Shown: positions 1 through 9,200 of the stretch, piece by piece
How positions within the stretch are numbered: position 1 is the first letter of the stretch
Layout: every line of letters starts with the position of its first letter
Assembly (NCBI GenBank): GCA_030529225.1
Contig: JAUMXH010000013.1
Coordinates: forward strand, 1-54,188
Direction: 5' to 3'
Source: Bacillota bacterium
GTDB taxonomy: Bacteria > Bacillota > Clostridia > Peptostreptococcales > Acidaminobacteraceae
Length of the DNA: 54,188 bases
Notes under the pieces: generated by a model
Told to the model about the DNA's origin: nothing
The model's database searches: none
Seen by the model: the letters and a program-made list of their open reading frames with translations, nothing else
Translations under genes and position numbers: made by a program

Positions 1-184
1 AAAAAGAGAAAAAGAGAATCCAAGAGCCTGAGAGATTTGCAGAATCGAAAATCGAAAGTCTGAAAGTCTGAGAACTCGAACATAAGAAGAGACCGAGAGA
101 CGGAAGCGGGGAACGGAAAGCGGGAAGCGGAGAAAACCCGCTCGGGCGAAGTGAGGAATATAAGGAAAGCGAACGGAGGAAACA
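1..184. other. Purine-rich leader before the BlaI-type gene
   Basis: This stretch is almost all A and G on the + strand, with short imperfect repeats of the GAAAG, TCTGA and GGAAGCGG type. No convincing start codon, promoter or terminator is visible. It ends in the GGAGGA ribosome site (about 175-180) of the next gene. It may be the tail of a longer leader or a decayed gene from outside the window. Confidence 0.4.
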
Positions 185-556
185 ATGAACAAGAGAGAAC
201 TCGGGGGTGGGAGCATCAGCCCCGCAGAACTCCCGATTATGAAGGTGCTCTGGGAAAAGGGCGAGCTCAGCTCCCCCAAGATTTTTGAGGGGCTGGAGGG
301 CAATGTCAGCACCTTAAAGACCCTGCTCAAGCGGCTGGTGGACAAGGGCGCGGTCGGAACCAATCAAATCAACGCCAGGACCTACACGTACTTTCCCATC
401 CTCAGCCAAGAGGACTATATCAACGAGGAGAGGCGGGGCTTTTTGGCGCGCGTCTTTGACGGCTCCAAGAACAGGATGCTGCTGAACTTTGTGAAAGAGG
501 AAAAAATCAGCAGGAGTGACATTGAGAAGCTTCTGGAAATGATAGAGGAGGACTGA
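185..556 (+). CDS. BlaI/MecI-family transcriptional repressor
   Basis: A 123-residue winged-helix protein of the BlaI/MecI/CopY family. These are dimeric repressors that leave DNA when a partner M56 membrane protease signals. The N-terminal half shows the family pattern (PAELPIMKVLWEKGELS, then the recognition-helix segment STLKTLLKRLVDKG), and the C-terminal 40 residues form the usual dimerisation helices. Length is normal for the family. GGAGGA lies 5 nt before the ATG. The next gene, an M56 peptidase, starts one base after this stop, so the two form a classic repressor-sensor operon. The signal is unknown; beta-lactams are only one possibility. No operator dyad is evident in the visible upstream 184 bases. 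Confidence 0.9.
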   Translation: MNKRELGGGSISPAELPIMKVLWEKGELSSPKIFEGLEGNVSTLKTLLKRLVDKGAVGTNQINARTYTYFPILSQEDYINEERRGFLARVFDGSKNRMLLNFVKEEKISRSDIEKLLEMIEED

Positions 557-557
557 G

Positions 558-3500
558 ATGTTTTCTACCCTATTTTATAAATTGCTGAGCATGTCCCTGA
601 TCGCCTGCGTGATTGCGGCTTTGACGCTGCTGATCAGAAGGCGCTTTGACAAAACGATTTCGCCGCTGTGGAAGCTCCTGGTCTGGCTCCCGGTGCTTCT
701 GGTCCTGCTCGTTCCGTATCGATTTCACAGCGATTGGTCACCCATCAAGCGGGAAATGCAGATTGAACGCACGATTTCGGAGCTTGTGAGCAATATGGCC
801 ACGCCGGAACGATTTCGGGAAAGCGGGAAAAACGAAGCGCTCCCGGGACGAGCCGGTGATTCGGCGGTAGAAGCGAGGCCTTTAAAGCGCGGGCCGGCCT
901 TTGAGGAGGAAGCGGAAAGCGTCGCAAACAAGTCTTCTCTCGCCCGGTTTTTCAGCCGGGAGAATCTTGTAAACGAAGGGATTCCAATCATTTGGCTGGC
1001 GGGACTTCTACTTTTGAGTTTACATTTTGTAAGGAGCCGGCGCAAACTGTCGGCTTTGGCGAAGGTTCCGGCGGGCGAGGAAGAGGATGCCGAGCGATTG
1101 CACATCTCGGGGATTTTGGATGCCTGCAGGGAGCACTTCGGAATCGATGAAGCCGTCTCCTTTTGCATCGGGAAGGACTTTGCGAGTCCGGCGATCATGG
1201 GAATCTTTCGCCCCGTCATCCTGCTTCCCGAGTATGTAAAGTCGATGAGCGACGAGAGCATTTCCTACATTTTGTACCACGAGCTCGCCCACTACAAGCG
1301 AAAGGATTTGCTCCTGAATCAGCTTCTGCTTTGCCTGCAAATATTGTACTGGTTCAATCCGCTTCTTTTGCCGGTCTTCAAATGGATTCGGGACGATATG
1401 GAAGTCTTGACGGATGAATATGTTTTGAAGAGAATCGGCGAGGAAAAGAGCAAGTCCTATTCGAGGTCACTCGTGGAGGTTCTGGCAAATGCCAATCGGA
1501 TTCCGTTTTTGCCAAGAACCCTGTGCATGGCGGGCGACGGCAAGAACATTGAGAGGAGGATTCAGATGATAAAATTGAGGGAAGAATTCAAGAAGAGGCG
1601 CATCTGGGTGTCCGTTCTCTGCGTGGCTTTGATTGCCGGCATCGCAATCTTCGCGCTGACCGGGAAAACGGGCACGCACAAGATTGCATTCTACGCGCTG
1701 GAGGGGATAGACCTGAAAGAATCGGAGTATCTTGAGGCAATCAAACAGGTGGAGCCTGTACTTACCGAACAGGATATTGCCGCCTACAACAAAGAAAGCA
1801 AGATGATATTTCTGAAAGAAGAAGCGCTGAAAGCGTATGAGAAGATCCTTTTGTCGGAGGAGCAGGAAGGCCATAGCAGAATCTTGGACGGCGGTTCGAT
1901 TTTCCTGGGAGTGAAAGGCCCTGCCTATACCTTTGTGATAACGGTCGATGAAAAGCCTGTTTTGCACGGCACGATTCAAAGACCGGTCGCAGTCAGTCAC
2001 ATTCCTGCCGGCTATCATATTACCGATGCCCGGGGCGGATTGAGACTCTTCACACCGTTTCCGATCCGAGACGAAGCCGAGAAACAGCAGGCTGAGAAAG
2101 CGCTTTCGCGTTTTGAAACAAGTTTGGAAGACATGGGGCTCACAACGGACAAACTCTTTGATTTCAGAAGGGGAAAGGCAATCTACAAGACGAGCGAGCT
2201 CTATTCGTACAGGACTGAGTACGCGGGTGACAATTCCAAGGTTTCGGGTATCATAAACCATCTGGTCTTTCCGGAGGGCGTGGCGTACAAGCAGTTTAGC
2301 TTGGGAACCGAGAAAGAGCCGTATTCCGTGACCGTGCACTTGGAGCGAAGCAAGCGCGAAGCGGGTATGGAAGCCCACTATCAGGCGAATCGAGAGATTT
2401 ACGACACCGATGCGCAGCTTCTCCTTGCCTTAGTGGGAAATCTGGAGATTGTAAACTTCGTGTTTGAGGGCGAGGGAAGCCCTTATACCCTCACTTATCA
2501 CGCGGCTGCAATCAGTAGGGAGACGCTGGAAGAAGGCACTGAAATCGCCGGAGCTCTCTTGGTAAAGGTTGAAAAATACTACGAGGAAGCGAGCACCGCG
2601 ATCAAGTTTTACAAGCTGTTCTCCGATGAATTCTTCGGTCCGGAATTTGTGGAGAATGACGGTTCGAAAGAGGATGCGGGGTCGGGAATAACAAAAGATG
2701 CAAAAGAGTCGGGAAAAGAGGAGCGTGTTTACCCTAAAGATACCGATGTGCAGGTGAAGAACATTTTGAAGAGAATCAGCGAAAATCCTAAGGCCTCTTC
2801 CGCACCGAAAGCGTATATTGATGCACATCCCAAAGAATATTACGAGCTTCTGAAACTCCTCTCACAAGATCACTTGAAAAAGGAGATAGCGAGCTTGCAA
2901 TTGAAGGGTTTGGATGCCAAAATTTTGGAACAGGCAATCAGCGAGTTGAAAGAAGAGCCCCTCTTTTTCTACACAACGGAAACCGATTTGCGCGTTCATA
3001 CCGACGGCTCGGAGAAGAGGGCGCTCAATGAGCGGGAATTGCACGATGTGACGAGGGCCCTTCAAGTGCTCCGTTACGATGCGAGCCTGGATGAGGAAAG
3101 GGTGAACCCGCTCAGTTACTTGACTTACTGCAGCTTTGAGAGTCCGGAAAAAATCGACCTGTCCGAACTGGTCACCTATATGAGAAATCGCAGCTTGAAG
3201 GATGACGCCGTCGGTGTGGACAAACGCTCCGAGCAGTATCAAGATTCCGACACGGAGAAGTTCGAAACCCTGAAAACCCTGCAGGACTTTCCGTTCAGGA
3301 GTGCAAAGACCCTGGCTGAGCTGCCGGTTCCGGTGCATGAGGTCTTTGAAGAGGATGTGGATATGCTGCTCTTAAACTACCTGGGAATCGACCTTGAAAA
3401 AATGGACGGAATCGGGAAGGAAAAGGCGCTCTATATTGAAAAATACGGTAGCTTTTTTACCTACAACAGCGACTTCGGGCTCGCAGACTTTATCGCCGAA

Positions 3501-3614
3501 TCCGGGGAGATAGACGGGATGCTGGTGTATTTATACAGCGAAACATCCAAGCTTACCATCAAGGCGGATGAAAAGCGGGGACACTGGTACATCGTCAGCC
3601 ACACAAAGCGATAA
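558..3614 (+). CDS. BlaR1-like M56 sensor peptidase with very long C-terminal region
   Basis: A 1018-residue membrane protein. Membrane segments lie at about 7-25, 35-52 and 145-157. The zinc motif HELAH is at residues 241-245, followed by KRKD, as in M56 (BlaR1/MecR1) peptidases. A further membrane segment at about 350-368 leads into some 650 residues that are probably extracellular. Within these, about 540-650 resembles DUF4825, a domain known on M56 proteins, and the last 170 residues resemble a domain of unknown function often found at the end of clostridial M56 or lipoproteins (hallmarks LSYLTYCSF, GIGKEKALYIEKYG and SDFG). I see no penicillin-binding SxxK/SxN/KTG set, so it is probably not a beta-lactam sensor. 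Translationally coupled to the BlaI-type gene before it. Confidence 0.85.
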   Translation: MFSTLFYKLLSMSLIACVIAALTLLIRRRFDKTISPLWKLLVWLPVLLVLLVPYRFHSDWSPIKREMQIERTISELVSNMATPERFRESGKNEALPGRAGDSAVEARPLKRGPAFEEEAESVANKSSLARFFSRENLVNEGIPIIWLAGLLLLSLHFVRSRRKLSALAKVPAGEEEDAERLHISGILDACREHFGIDEAVSFCIGKDFASPAIMGIFRPVILLPEYVKSMSDESISYILYHELAHYKRKDLLLNQLLLCLQILYWFNPLLLPVFKWIRDDMEVLTDEYVLKRIGEEKSKSYSRSLVEVLANANRIPFLPRTLCMAGDGKNIERRIQMIKLREEFKKRRIWVSVLCVALIAGIAIFALTGKTGTHKIAFYALEGIDLKESEYLEAIKQVEPVLTEQDIAAYNKESKMIFLKEEALKAYEKILLSEEQEGHSRILDGGSIFLGVKGPAYTFVITVDEKPVLHGTIQRPVAVSHIPAGYHITDARGGLRLFTPFPIRDEAEKQQAEKALSRFETSLEDMGLTTDKLFDFRRGKAIYKTSELYSYRTEYAGDNSKVSGIINHLVFPEGVAYKQFSLGTEKEPYSVTVHLERSKREAGMEAHYQANREIYDTDAQLLLALVGNLEIVNFVFEGEGSPYTLTYHAAAISRETLEEGTEIAGALLVKVEKYYEEASTAIKFYKLFSDEFFGPEFVENDGSKEDAGSGITKDAKESGKEERVYPKDTDVQVKNILKRISENPKASSAPKAYIDAHPKEYYELLKLLSQDHLKKEIASLQLKGLDAKILEQAISELKEEPLFFYTTETDLRVHTDGSEKRALNERELHDVTRALQVLRYDASLDEERVNPLSYLTYCSFESPEKIDLSELVTYMRNRSLKDDAVGVDKRSEQYQDSDTEKFETLKTLQDFPFRSAKTLAELPVPVHEVFEEDVDMLLLNYLGIDLEKMDGIGKEKALYIEKYGSFFTYNSDFGLADFIAESGEIDGMLVYLYSETSKLTIKADEKRGHWYIVSHTKR

Positions 3615-3627
3615 AATGAAGTGTTTG

Positions 3628-3668
3628 GCCCTTCGAGCCCGGATGTGACAGGCCCGAGGGGCTTTCTT
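3628..3668 (+). terminator. Intrinsic terminator after the BlaI/M56 operon
   Basis: A 12-bp stem, 3628-3639 with 3651-3662 (two G-U pairs), has an 11-nt loop and is followed by TTTCTT. It lies 14 bases after the M56 stop codon. Confidence 0.8.
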
Positions 3669-3804
3669 GTATTCTCAGGCCCCTATTTTTCCGCATCCGT
3701 TCAGGGTGGGGCGCCGTGCTGAAAAAAAGTTGAACTCGAGCAAAAAATAGCATAGAATCTTTTAGGTAGGAAGAATTCGGACGGATGGAAGGAATTGAAT
3801 CGCT

Positions 3805-4770
3805 ATGAAATATCAATCACATTTTTTTGTTATCCTCATGTTGAGCCTTTGCCTACTGTGTAGCGGGTGCAGAGGGTCTTTTTTTGAGGAAAAAATTACC
3901 AATCAGGTCACGAGCGAAGAAATCGTCTTTCAAATGGCGTTGCTTGATCAGAGCGGAGAAATCCTCAGCTCGTCCGTAATAGACTTGAACAAGTCCACGC
4001 AGTATACTCTCAGCCTTCTGAATACCGACACGAATGTGTATGCCGAGAAGGTCTACCTGCTCCTGGATGGGAAACAATATGACTTGAACAAGGAAGATGA
4101 AAACAAAAAGACGGTCCTCCTGCAAAACACCGGCAAGGAGCTGCGTTTGGATTTAGAATTTGAAGGGATTGAGGGCGGACTTCATTCCGCACTTGTCATC
4201 GTGGAACATCAATGGAAAGAAGAGCCTCGCGTGCTCGAGGAGCAGGGGTATTCGAGCTTTGTCTTGAGCGGCGGGAAGGGTGGCGGAACTGCCATAGAGG
4301 AAAGCCCGGAGCAAGTTTTGCAGCTTGCACGAGCGGAAGAGGAAAGGATGCTTGGAAAACTCGATCGGTCCACCGATTTTGCCGTGTTTGGCGAGGAACA
4401 GAAGGGGGCGGGACGCTTTGAAATCGTGGCACACAACTTTGTGAAACAGAGCGACTCGGATGAGATGACTCATTATGCGTATCTTTATAATCCTACAAGC
4501 GAAGAATCGGAGTATTCTCTTTATTTGCTGAGCGGAGAGGACCTGCTTTCCTTTGTCGCCTCGGCTCCCAAGATCGTCTTGGGTCCCGGGCAGGATGCCG
4601 TTTACCGAATCAAGGTGCCGGCAGAGCGCCTAAAAGATGGCGTGCCGTATTATTTTGTCCTGCTCAGAACGCCGGTCTCGGAATCGAATGCCAAGACAGA
4701 GGAAGCCATGCTTCGGAAAGAAACAGAGAGTCACCTAAGTTTTTCTCAGAAATTCTTGATTCGGAACTGA
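3805..4770 (+). CDS. Predicted lipoprotein of unknown function
   Basis: A 321-residue protein starting with a lipoprotein signal: two basic or polar residues, a hydrophobic core and the lipobox LCSGC, so Cys22 should be lipidated and the protein anchored outside the membrane. The mature part is acidic and mostly beta-like, with two blocks that look like Ig-type or DUF4352-like modules (about 45-130 and 205-300), but I cannot name a family. GGAAGGA precedes the ATG by about 10 nt. It stands alone between the M56 terminator and the XRE gene. Its closeness to the BlaI/M56 unit suggests an envelope-related role, which is inference only. Confidence 0.7.
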   Translation: MKYQSHFFVILMLSLCLLCSGCRGSFFEEKITNQVTSEEIVFQMALLDQSGEILSSSVIDLNKSTQYTLSLLNTDTNVYAEKVYLLLDGKQYDLNKEDENKKTVLLQNTGKELRLDLEFEGIEGGLHSALVIVEHQWKEEPRVLEEQGYSSFVLSGGKGGGTAIEESPEQVLQLARAEEERMLGKLDRSTDFAVFGEEQKGAGRFEIVAHNFVKQSDSDEMTHYAYLYNPTSEESEYSLYLLSGEDLLSFVASAPKIVLGPGQDAVYRIKVPAERLKDGVPYYFVLLRTPVSESNAKTEEAMLRKETESHLSFSQKFLIRN

Positions 4771-4954
4771 GTTTATCCTCCTTTTTTTGGGTGGGAACTC
4801 GGCGGGAGCCTGCCCCCGAAAGAAGCCTAAAAAATGCTGAAATTTACAAAAAAGCAATCGCCGGTTGACAAATTGAAAGGTGCCGGTTGGTGGTAAGCAA
4901 CCCCAAAAAAAGCTAGAATGAGCAAACAGAAAACCACAAAAGGAGGACATAGAA

Positions 4955-5938
4955 ATGATTTTAGCAGACAAATTGATCCAACTTCGAAAAAAGGCGGGTT
5001 GGTCCCAGGAAGAATTGGCGGAGCAGATGAAGGTGACCAGACAGTCGGTTTCTAAATGGGAGGGGGCGCAATCCGTTCCGGACCTCGAGAAAATCATTCG
5101 CCTTTCCGAGTTGTTCGGCGTCAGCACGGATTACCTGCTCAAAGATGAAATCGAGGAAACAGAGGAGAAGCTGAGCTCCGAGGATTTTCCCGCGCTAAGG
5201 CGCGTATCGATGGAGGAGGCAAACGCCTTCCTGGCGGTGAAGGAAGAGACTTCCAAGGTAATCGCGCTGGGAACCTTTCTTTGTATTTTGTCGCCCACCT
5301 TCCTGTTCATTCTGGGGGCGCTGAGCGAAGATTCCAAATACGGCTTGGAGGAGAATGTGGTGGTGGGAATCGGGATGATTGTCTTACTTCTCCTTCTCAC
5401 AATAGCGGTTTCCATGTTCTTTTTAAGCGGAAGAAAAACCGAGCCCTACGATTTTTTGGACAAAGAAGTCTTTGAGACGGAATATGGCGTGAGCGGGATG
5501 GTCGCGGAGCGGAAGGCGAAATACAACGAAACCCACACCAAGAACAACATCATTGGCTTGGCCCTCTGTATCATGGCGCTGATTCCGATCTTTGGCGGCG
5601 TCATCATAAATGATGAAAATGAGCTTCTGATGGCATGCATGCTCGCGCTCTCCTTTTTGATTGCGGGGATCGGGTGCATGTTCCTGATTCGCAGCGGAAT
5701 CGTTTGGGCAAGCTATCAAAAACTCCTGCAGGAGGGAGATTACACAAGGGAAAAGAAGAAAAATCAGGTCTTTTCGAGCGCGTTCTCAGGTGCCTACTGG
5801 CTGATTGCGACTGCCATCTATCTGGGATACAGTCTTCCGACCAACAATTGGCACTACAGCTGGGTGATCTGGGTGGTAGCGGGAGTGCTCTTCCCGGCCA
5901 TCCTGATGATTGCCGCCTTGTTTCGGAAGGAAAGGTAA
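4955..5938 (+). CDS. XRE-family regulator fused to a membrane domain
   Basis: Residues 3-65 are a Cro/C1-type helix-turn-helix (KLIQLRKKAGWSQEELAEQM, then VTRQSVSKWE and VPDLEKIIRLSELFGVSTDYLL). After a charged linker the remaining 230 residues hold six likely membrane segments, at about 95-117, 128-153, 190-212, 218-244, 280-297 and 302-322. HTH-membrane fusions of this kind are common in Bacillota and are thought to be membrane-tethered one-component regulators. No ligand is known. The ribosome site AAAGGAGG is 10 nt before the ATG. The gene appears monocistronic, and I find no clear terminator after it. Confidence 0.85.
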   Translation: MILADKLIQLRKKAGWSQEELAEQMKVTRQSVSKWEGAQSVPDLEKIIRLSELFGVSTDYLLKDEIEETEEKLSSEDFPALRRVSMEEANAFLAVKEETSKVIALGTFLCILSPTFLFILGALSEDSKYGLEENVVVGIGMIVLLLLLTIAVSMFFLSGRKTEPYDFLDKEVFETEYGVSGMVAERKAKYNETHTKNNIIGLALCIMALIPIFGGVIINDENELLMACMLALSFLIAGIGCMFLIRSGIVWASYQKLLQEGDYTREKKKNQVFSSAFSGAYWLIATAIYLGYSLPTNNWHYSWVIWVVAGVLFPAILMIAALFRKER

Positions 5939-6051
5939 GCGAGGGCAAGCGGGCGATCTTAGCTCGGCTATCAAGATTCTCCGCCCTTTATGAGGGGTAA
6001 AATAATATTATAAGGAAGTGCCGGGTAAACTGAGAAAGGACGGGAATCGGT

Positions 6052-7233
6052 ATGTGGGAAAAAGACATCAATCTTCACGAGATAGCGGAGATCAGGACAA
6101 AGACGACACTTTACTTTGGAGTGGGAGCGATTCAAAAGATGGACTTGATTGCCGGAGAGCTCAAAAAGAAGGGGCTCGATAGGGTGCTTGCGGTGACCGG
6201 AAGGTCTTCGTACAAGTCGAGCGGGGCGTGGGAAGTCGTGGAGCAGGCGTTTCGCAATCACGGCATCGAGTATGCGCTCTACGACAAGGTGACGCCGAAT
6301 CCGGAGCATAAGTCTGTAGACGAGGCAAGCGAACTGGGAAGGGCTTTTGGCGCAAAGGCTGTGATTGGAATCGGTGGGGGGAGTTCCATCGATGCGTGCA
6401 AGTCGGTCGCGATTATGTTGGAATACCCGAATCAGACCTGTGCCGAGCTCTACGAACACAAGTTTACGCCTGAGAGGGCGGTGCCGATTGTAGCAATCAA
6501 TCTGACGCACGGAACCGGAACCGAGGTCAACCGTTACGCGGTGGTATCCATCCCGGAAAAGAAAAAAAAGAAGGGAATCGGCTACGAGTTTATGTATCCG
6601 ATCTATGCGATCGATGACCCGGCGCTGATGCAGGGGCTTTCGGAGTTTCAGACCATAGCGGTGTCGCTGGACGCACTGAACCACGTGTTTGAGGCATCTA
6701 CCAGCAGAGAAGTCAATGCCTTCGCGATGCTTTGCTGCAAGGAGGCCGTGAGGCTGATTCACAAGTACCTTCCTAGGATCATTGCGGATGCCCAAGACTT
6801 GGAAGCGAGGTATTATCTGGCCTACGCGGCGATGATAGCCGGTTTGTCTTTTGACAGCGGGGATTTGCACATCACGCACGCGCTGGAACACCCGCTCAGT
6901 GCCATCAATACTGAATTCACGCACGGACTGGGGCTTGCCATTCTGCTCCCTGCGGTGCTTGAGGTGATTTTCGATGCCAGAAAAGAGACGATACTGGACC
7001 TGTTCCGCCCAATCTTGGGAGAAGATGAGAATCTTGGCGCGAAGGAAGCCGCGCAGAAGATGAAGGACTGGCTCGCAAGCGTTGGGGTGAAGAGTTCGCT
7101 CAAAGAGGAAGGATTCAAAGAGGAGGACATCGACACCTTGACCGATTTGGTTTCGGTGAAGGGTTTGTCGTTCTCGAGTCCGGTTGAAGTCAGCAGGGAG
7201 CTGGTCCGAAGCATCTACGAGAAGTCGTTTTAA
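6052..7233 (+). CDS. Iron-containing alcohol dehydrogenase
   Basis: A 393-residue group III (Fe-ADH) dehydrogenase that interconverts alcohols and aldehydes or ketones with NAD(P)H in the cytosol. The nucleotide-binding signature GIGGGSSIDACKS lies near residues 104-116. The metal site follows family order: Asp and His in LDALNHVFEA, His in ITHALEHPLSA and His in FTHGLGLAI. Length is typical, close to the butanol/1,3-propanediol dehydrogenase group, but the substrate cannot be read from sequence. AAAGGACGGG precedes the ATG. The gene is alone, with a good terminator 35 bases downstream. It probably serves fermentative redox balance. Confidence 0.9.
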   Translation: MWEKDINLHEIAEIRTKTTLYFGVGAIQKMDLIAGELKKKGLDRVLAVTGRSSYKSSGAWEVVEQAFRNHGIEYALYDKVTPNPEHKSVDEASELGRAFGAKAVIGIGGGSSIDACKSVAIMLEYPNQTCAELYEHKFTPERAVPIVAINLTHGTGTEVNRYAVVSIPEKKKKKGIGYEFMYPIYAIDDPALMQGLSEFQTIAVSLDALNHVFEASTSREVNAFAMLCCKEAVRLIHKYLPRIIADAQDLEARYYLAYAAMIAGLSFDSGDLHITHALEHPLSAINTEFTHGLGLAILLPAVLEVIFDARKETILDLFRPILGEDENLGAKEAAQKMKDWLASVGVKSSLKEEGFKEEDIDTLTDLVSVKGLSFSSPVEVSRELVRSIYEKSF

Positions 7234-7267
7234 AGGTGGCTGACTTGACTGACCCTCCTTCCTTTGG

Positions 7268-7296
7268 AGCACAGGCGCAAGTACCTGTGCTTTTTT
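7268..7296 (+). terminator. Intrinsic terminator after the alcohol dehydrogenase
   Basis: Stem 7268-7275 with 7284-7291 (GCACAGG paired with CCTGTGC plus an A-T pair), an 8-nt loop and a run of six T. Confidence 0.85.
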
Positions 7297-7331
7297 GTGT
7301 TCAAGTTTGGGCAAAAAAACAAGCCGAAATA

Positions 7332-7360
7332 TCGCTTTTTTTCTTTATTTGTGCTAAAAT
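7332..7360 (+). promoter_or_regulatory. Candidate promoter of the WG-repeat gene (extended -10)
   Basis: TGTGCTAAAAT (7350-7360) is an extended -10 element. The -35 position 17 bp upstream (TCGCTT) is weak. The element falls just after the previous terminator and about 125 bases before the coding start. Confidence 0.5.
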
Positions 7361-7446
7361 CGTCCTGTTGATTTCAAACAAGTCATATATATAAAATTTG
7401 TAAAATATCTCTTCCGTAGCCGATAACTGTTGCAGAAGACAAGAGA

Positions 7447-7473
7447 GGAGGATGCGGTACTTTAAAGAGTACC
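7447..7473 (+). promoter_or_regulatory. Ribosome site plus hairpin ahead of the WG-repeat gene
   Basis: GGAGG at 7447-7451 is followed by a perfect 6-bp inverted repeat, GGTACT (7456-7461) and AGTACC (7468-7473). Folding would shorten the effective distance from GGAGG to the 7485 ATG from 33 to about 15 nt. Confidence 0.4.
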
Positions 7474-7484
7474 ACAAAGATAGG

Positions 7485-9128
7485 ATGAAGAAAAAACTGT
7501 GTTTCGCTCTGGCGTTTGTGCTGCTGTGGTCCACGATGATGCCGGGCTCCGCCGCTCTTCAAGCCGATTGTATTGAACCGGAGATTCTGTGGATGCAGCA
7601 CCATCATTATGAGAATGCCGAGCCGTTCAGCGACGGCATGGCCCTTGTAAAGGCCGGAAGCTATCCGTATGAACGATTCGGTTTTGTTGATCATACGGGA
7701 AAAGAAGTCGTTCCCTTAAAATACGGCTACGCATTTTCGTTCCGCGAAGGACTGGCGAGCGTCGCCCTTTATGACAAATGGGGTTATGTGGACAAGGGCG
7801 GAAAAGAGGTGGTTTCTCTACACTTTGATTCCGTAAACCGATTTTCCGATGGCTTGGCACCGGTCTGCTCGAGCGAGGGAAAATGGGGTTATATCGATGC
7901 TGCCGGCAAGGAGCGCATCCCGTTCAAATACGACACCGCCGACAGCTTTCAAGAAGGTCTGGCCTGCGTTTCGCAAAACGGCAAATTCGGCTTCATTGAT
8001 CCGACCGGAAAAGAAGCGGTTCCGCTCAAGTACGACTATGCGACCGAATTCCGTGACGGTTTGGCACAGGTCAGAAACGACGCGGCAAACGGCACATCCG
8101 TTTGCGGTTTTGTTGACAAAACGGGCAAGGAAGTCATCCCTCTAAAATACGAGTCCTTGAGTGACTTTCATGACGGCCTGGCGGCGTTCAGCACATACGG
8201 GGCCTGGGGGTTTTTAGATAAGACGGGAAAGGAACTCGTTCCGGCAAGCTACGACCAAGTGGCGGATTTCAGCGACGGCCTGGCGGCCGTAAAATCGCTT
8301 GGAAGGTGGGGATTTATCGACAAAGCCGGCCAAGTCGTCATCCCGATGCAGTATGACGATGTAGACGGATTTTCCGGATTCTACTTTCACGAAGGCTTGG
8401 CCTCGGTCAGATGGTACGGAAAATGGGGCTATATTGACAAGGCGGGAAGGCAGATGACCCCGTTTAAATATGAGGAAGCGGGCGATTTTCACGAGGGGCT
8501 GGCCGTAGTGGGCTGGGGATGGTATCCCTTCTATTTGAAGTACGGATTGATTGACAAAACCGGAAAGGAGTTCATTCCGCTCAAGTACGACTACCTGAGC
8601 GATTTCAGCGAGGGGCTCGCAATCGTCAAGATCAACGGTGCCTGGGGTGTGATGAAGAATCCGCTCTACACGCAAGCTGCAGGGATGAAGCCCTCTTGTT
8701 TAAAAGAGGGTGAAGTGTTTGCGAGATACAGCAAGGCGAAGCTGTCCGTGGACGGACAGGAGGCAAGGGCTTTGGAGCTCTATAACATCGAGGACAACAG
8801 CTATGTGAAACTCCGCGATGTTGCAAAGCTGATGGAAGCAAGCAGCAAGGCGTTTTCTGTGGATTGGAACAAGGAGAAGAAATTGATTTCTCTAAACTTG
8901 GGGGCAAAATATCAGGAGATAGGCGGAGAGCTCGCGAGTGGAGACGGGATGTATAAAATCGGCATCACTTCGAAGGCAAAGGTCGAATTGGACGGAAGGG
9001 TCTTGGGATTGAAAGCCTATTCGATTCACGGAAACAACTATTTTAAGCTCCGTGACTTAGCGGACGCGTTCGGCATCCAAGTGGACTGGGATAAAAAGAC
9101 AAAGACAATCCTGCTGAATACCAAATAG
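7485..9128 (+). CDS. Secreted WG-repeat protein with copper-amine-oxidase-like C-terminal repeats
   Basis: I place the start at the ATG at 7485, which gives a clean signal peptide (MKKK, hydrophobic core, cleavage near SAA-LQA). An earlier in-frame ATG at 7452 directly abuts GGAGG with no spacing. The body is nine WG repeats with a tenth partial one, each about 35-45 residues with a G(F/Y)(I/V)D-TGKE core and an EGLA/DGLA turn. These repeats usually form surface-exposed beta structures of unknown ligand. The last 125 residues contain two copies of the copper-amine-oxidase N-terminal-like (stalk) domain, with YVKLRDVAKLM and YFKLRDLADAF. A hairpin lies between the ribosome site and this ATG. 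Probably a wall or S-layer-associated protein. Confidence 0.8.
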   Translation: MKKKLCFALAFVLLWSTMMPGSAALQADCIEPEILWMQHHHYENAEPFSDGMALVKAGSYPYERFGFVDHTGKEVVPLKYGYAFSFREGLASVALYDKWGYVDKGGKEVVSLHFDSVNRFSDGLAPVCSSEGKWGYIDAAGKERIPFKYDTADSFQEGLACVSQNGKFGFIDPTGKEAVPLKYDYATEFRDGLAQVRNDAANGTSVCGFVDKTGKEVIPLKYESLSDFHDGLAAFSTYGAWGFLDKTGKELVPASYDQVADFSDGLAAVKSLGRWGFIDKAGQVVIPMQYDDVDGFSGFYFHEGLASVRWYGKWGYIDKAGRQMTPFKYEEAGDFHEGLAVVGWGWYPFYLKYGLIDKTGKEFIPLKYDYLSDFSEGLAIVKINGAWGVMKNPLYTQAAGMKPSCLKEGEVFARYSKAKLSVDGQEARALELYNIEDNSYVKLRDVAKLMEASSKAFSVDWNKEKKLISLNLGAKYQEIGGELASGDGMYKIGITSKAKVELDGRVLGLKAYSIHGNNYFKLRDLADAFGIQVDWDKKTKTILLNTK

Positions 9129-9137
9129 CCTTGCGAT

Positions 9138-9172
9138 CAAGTTCTCGCCGCAAATGCGAAGTGAGATGACGA
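9138..9172 (+). repeat. Short repeat copy 1 (antitoxin-tail repeat)
   Basis: The 30-bp core 9143-9172 matches the cores at 9511-9540 and 9715-9744 with one mismatch. In the same phase as copy 2 it would read LAANAK-stop. Confidence 0.85.
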
Positions 9173-9200
9173 GTGGAATCCAAGCTTTGAATCATACCTC

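Noticed and set aside
558..3614. Beta-lactam sensor BlaR1
   Set aside because: The M56 domain is clear, but no penicillin-binding motifs were found in the extracellular part.
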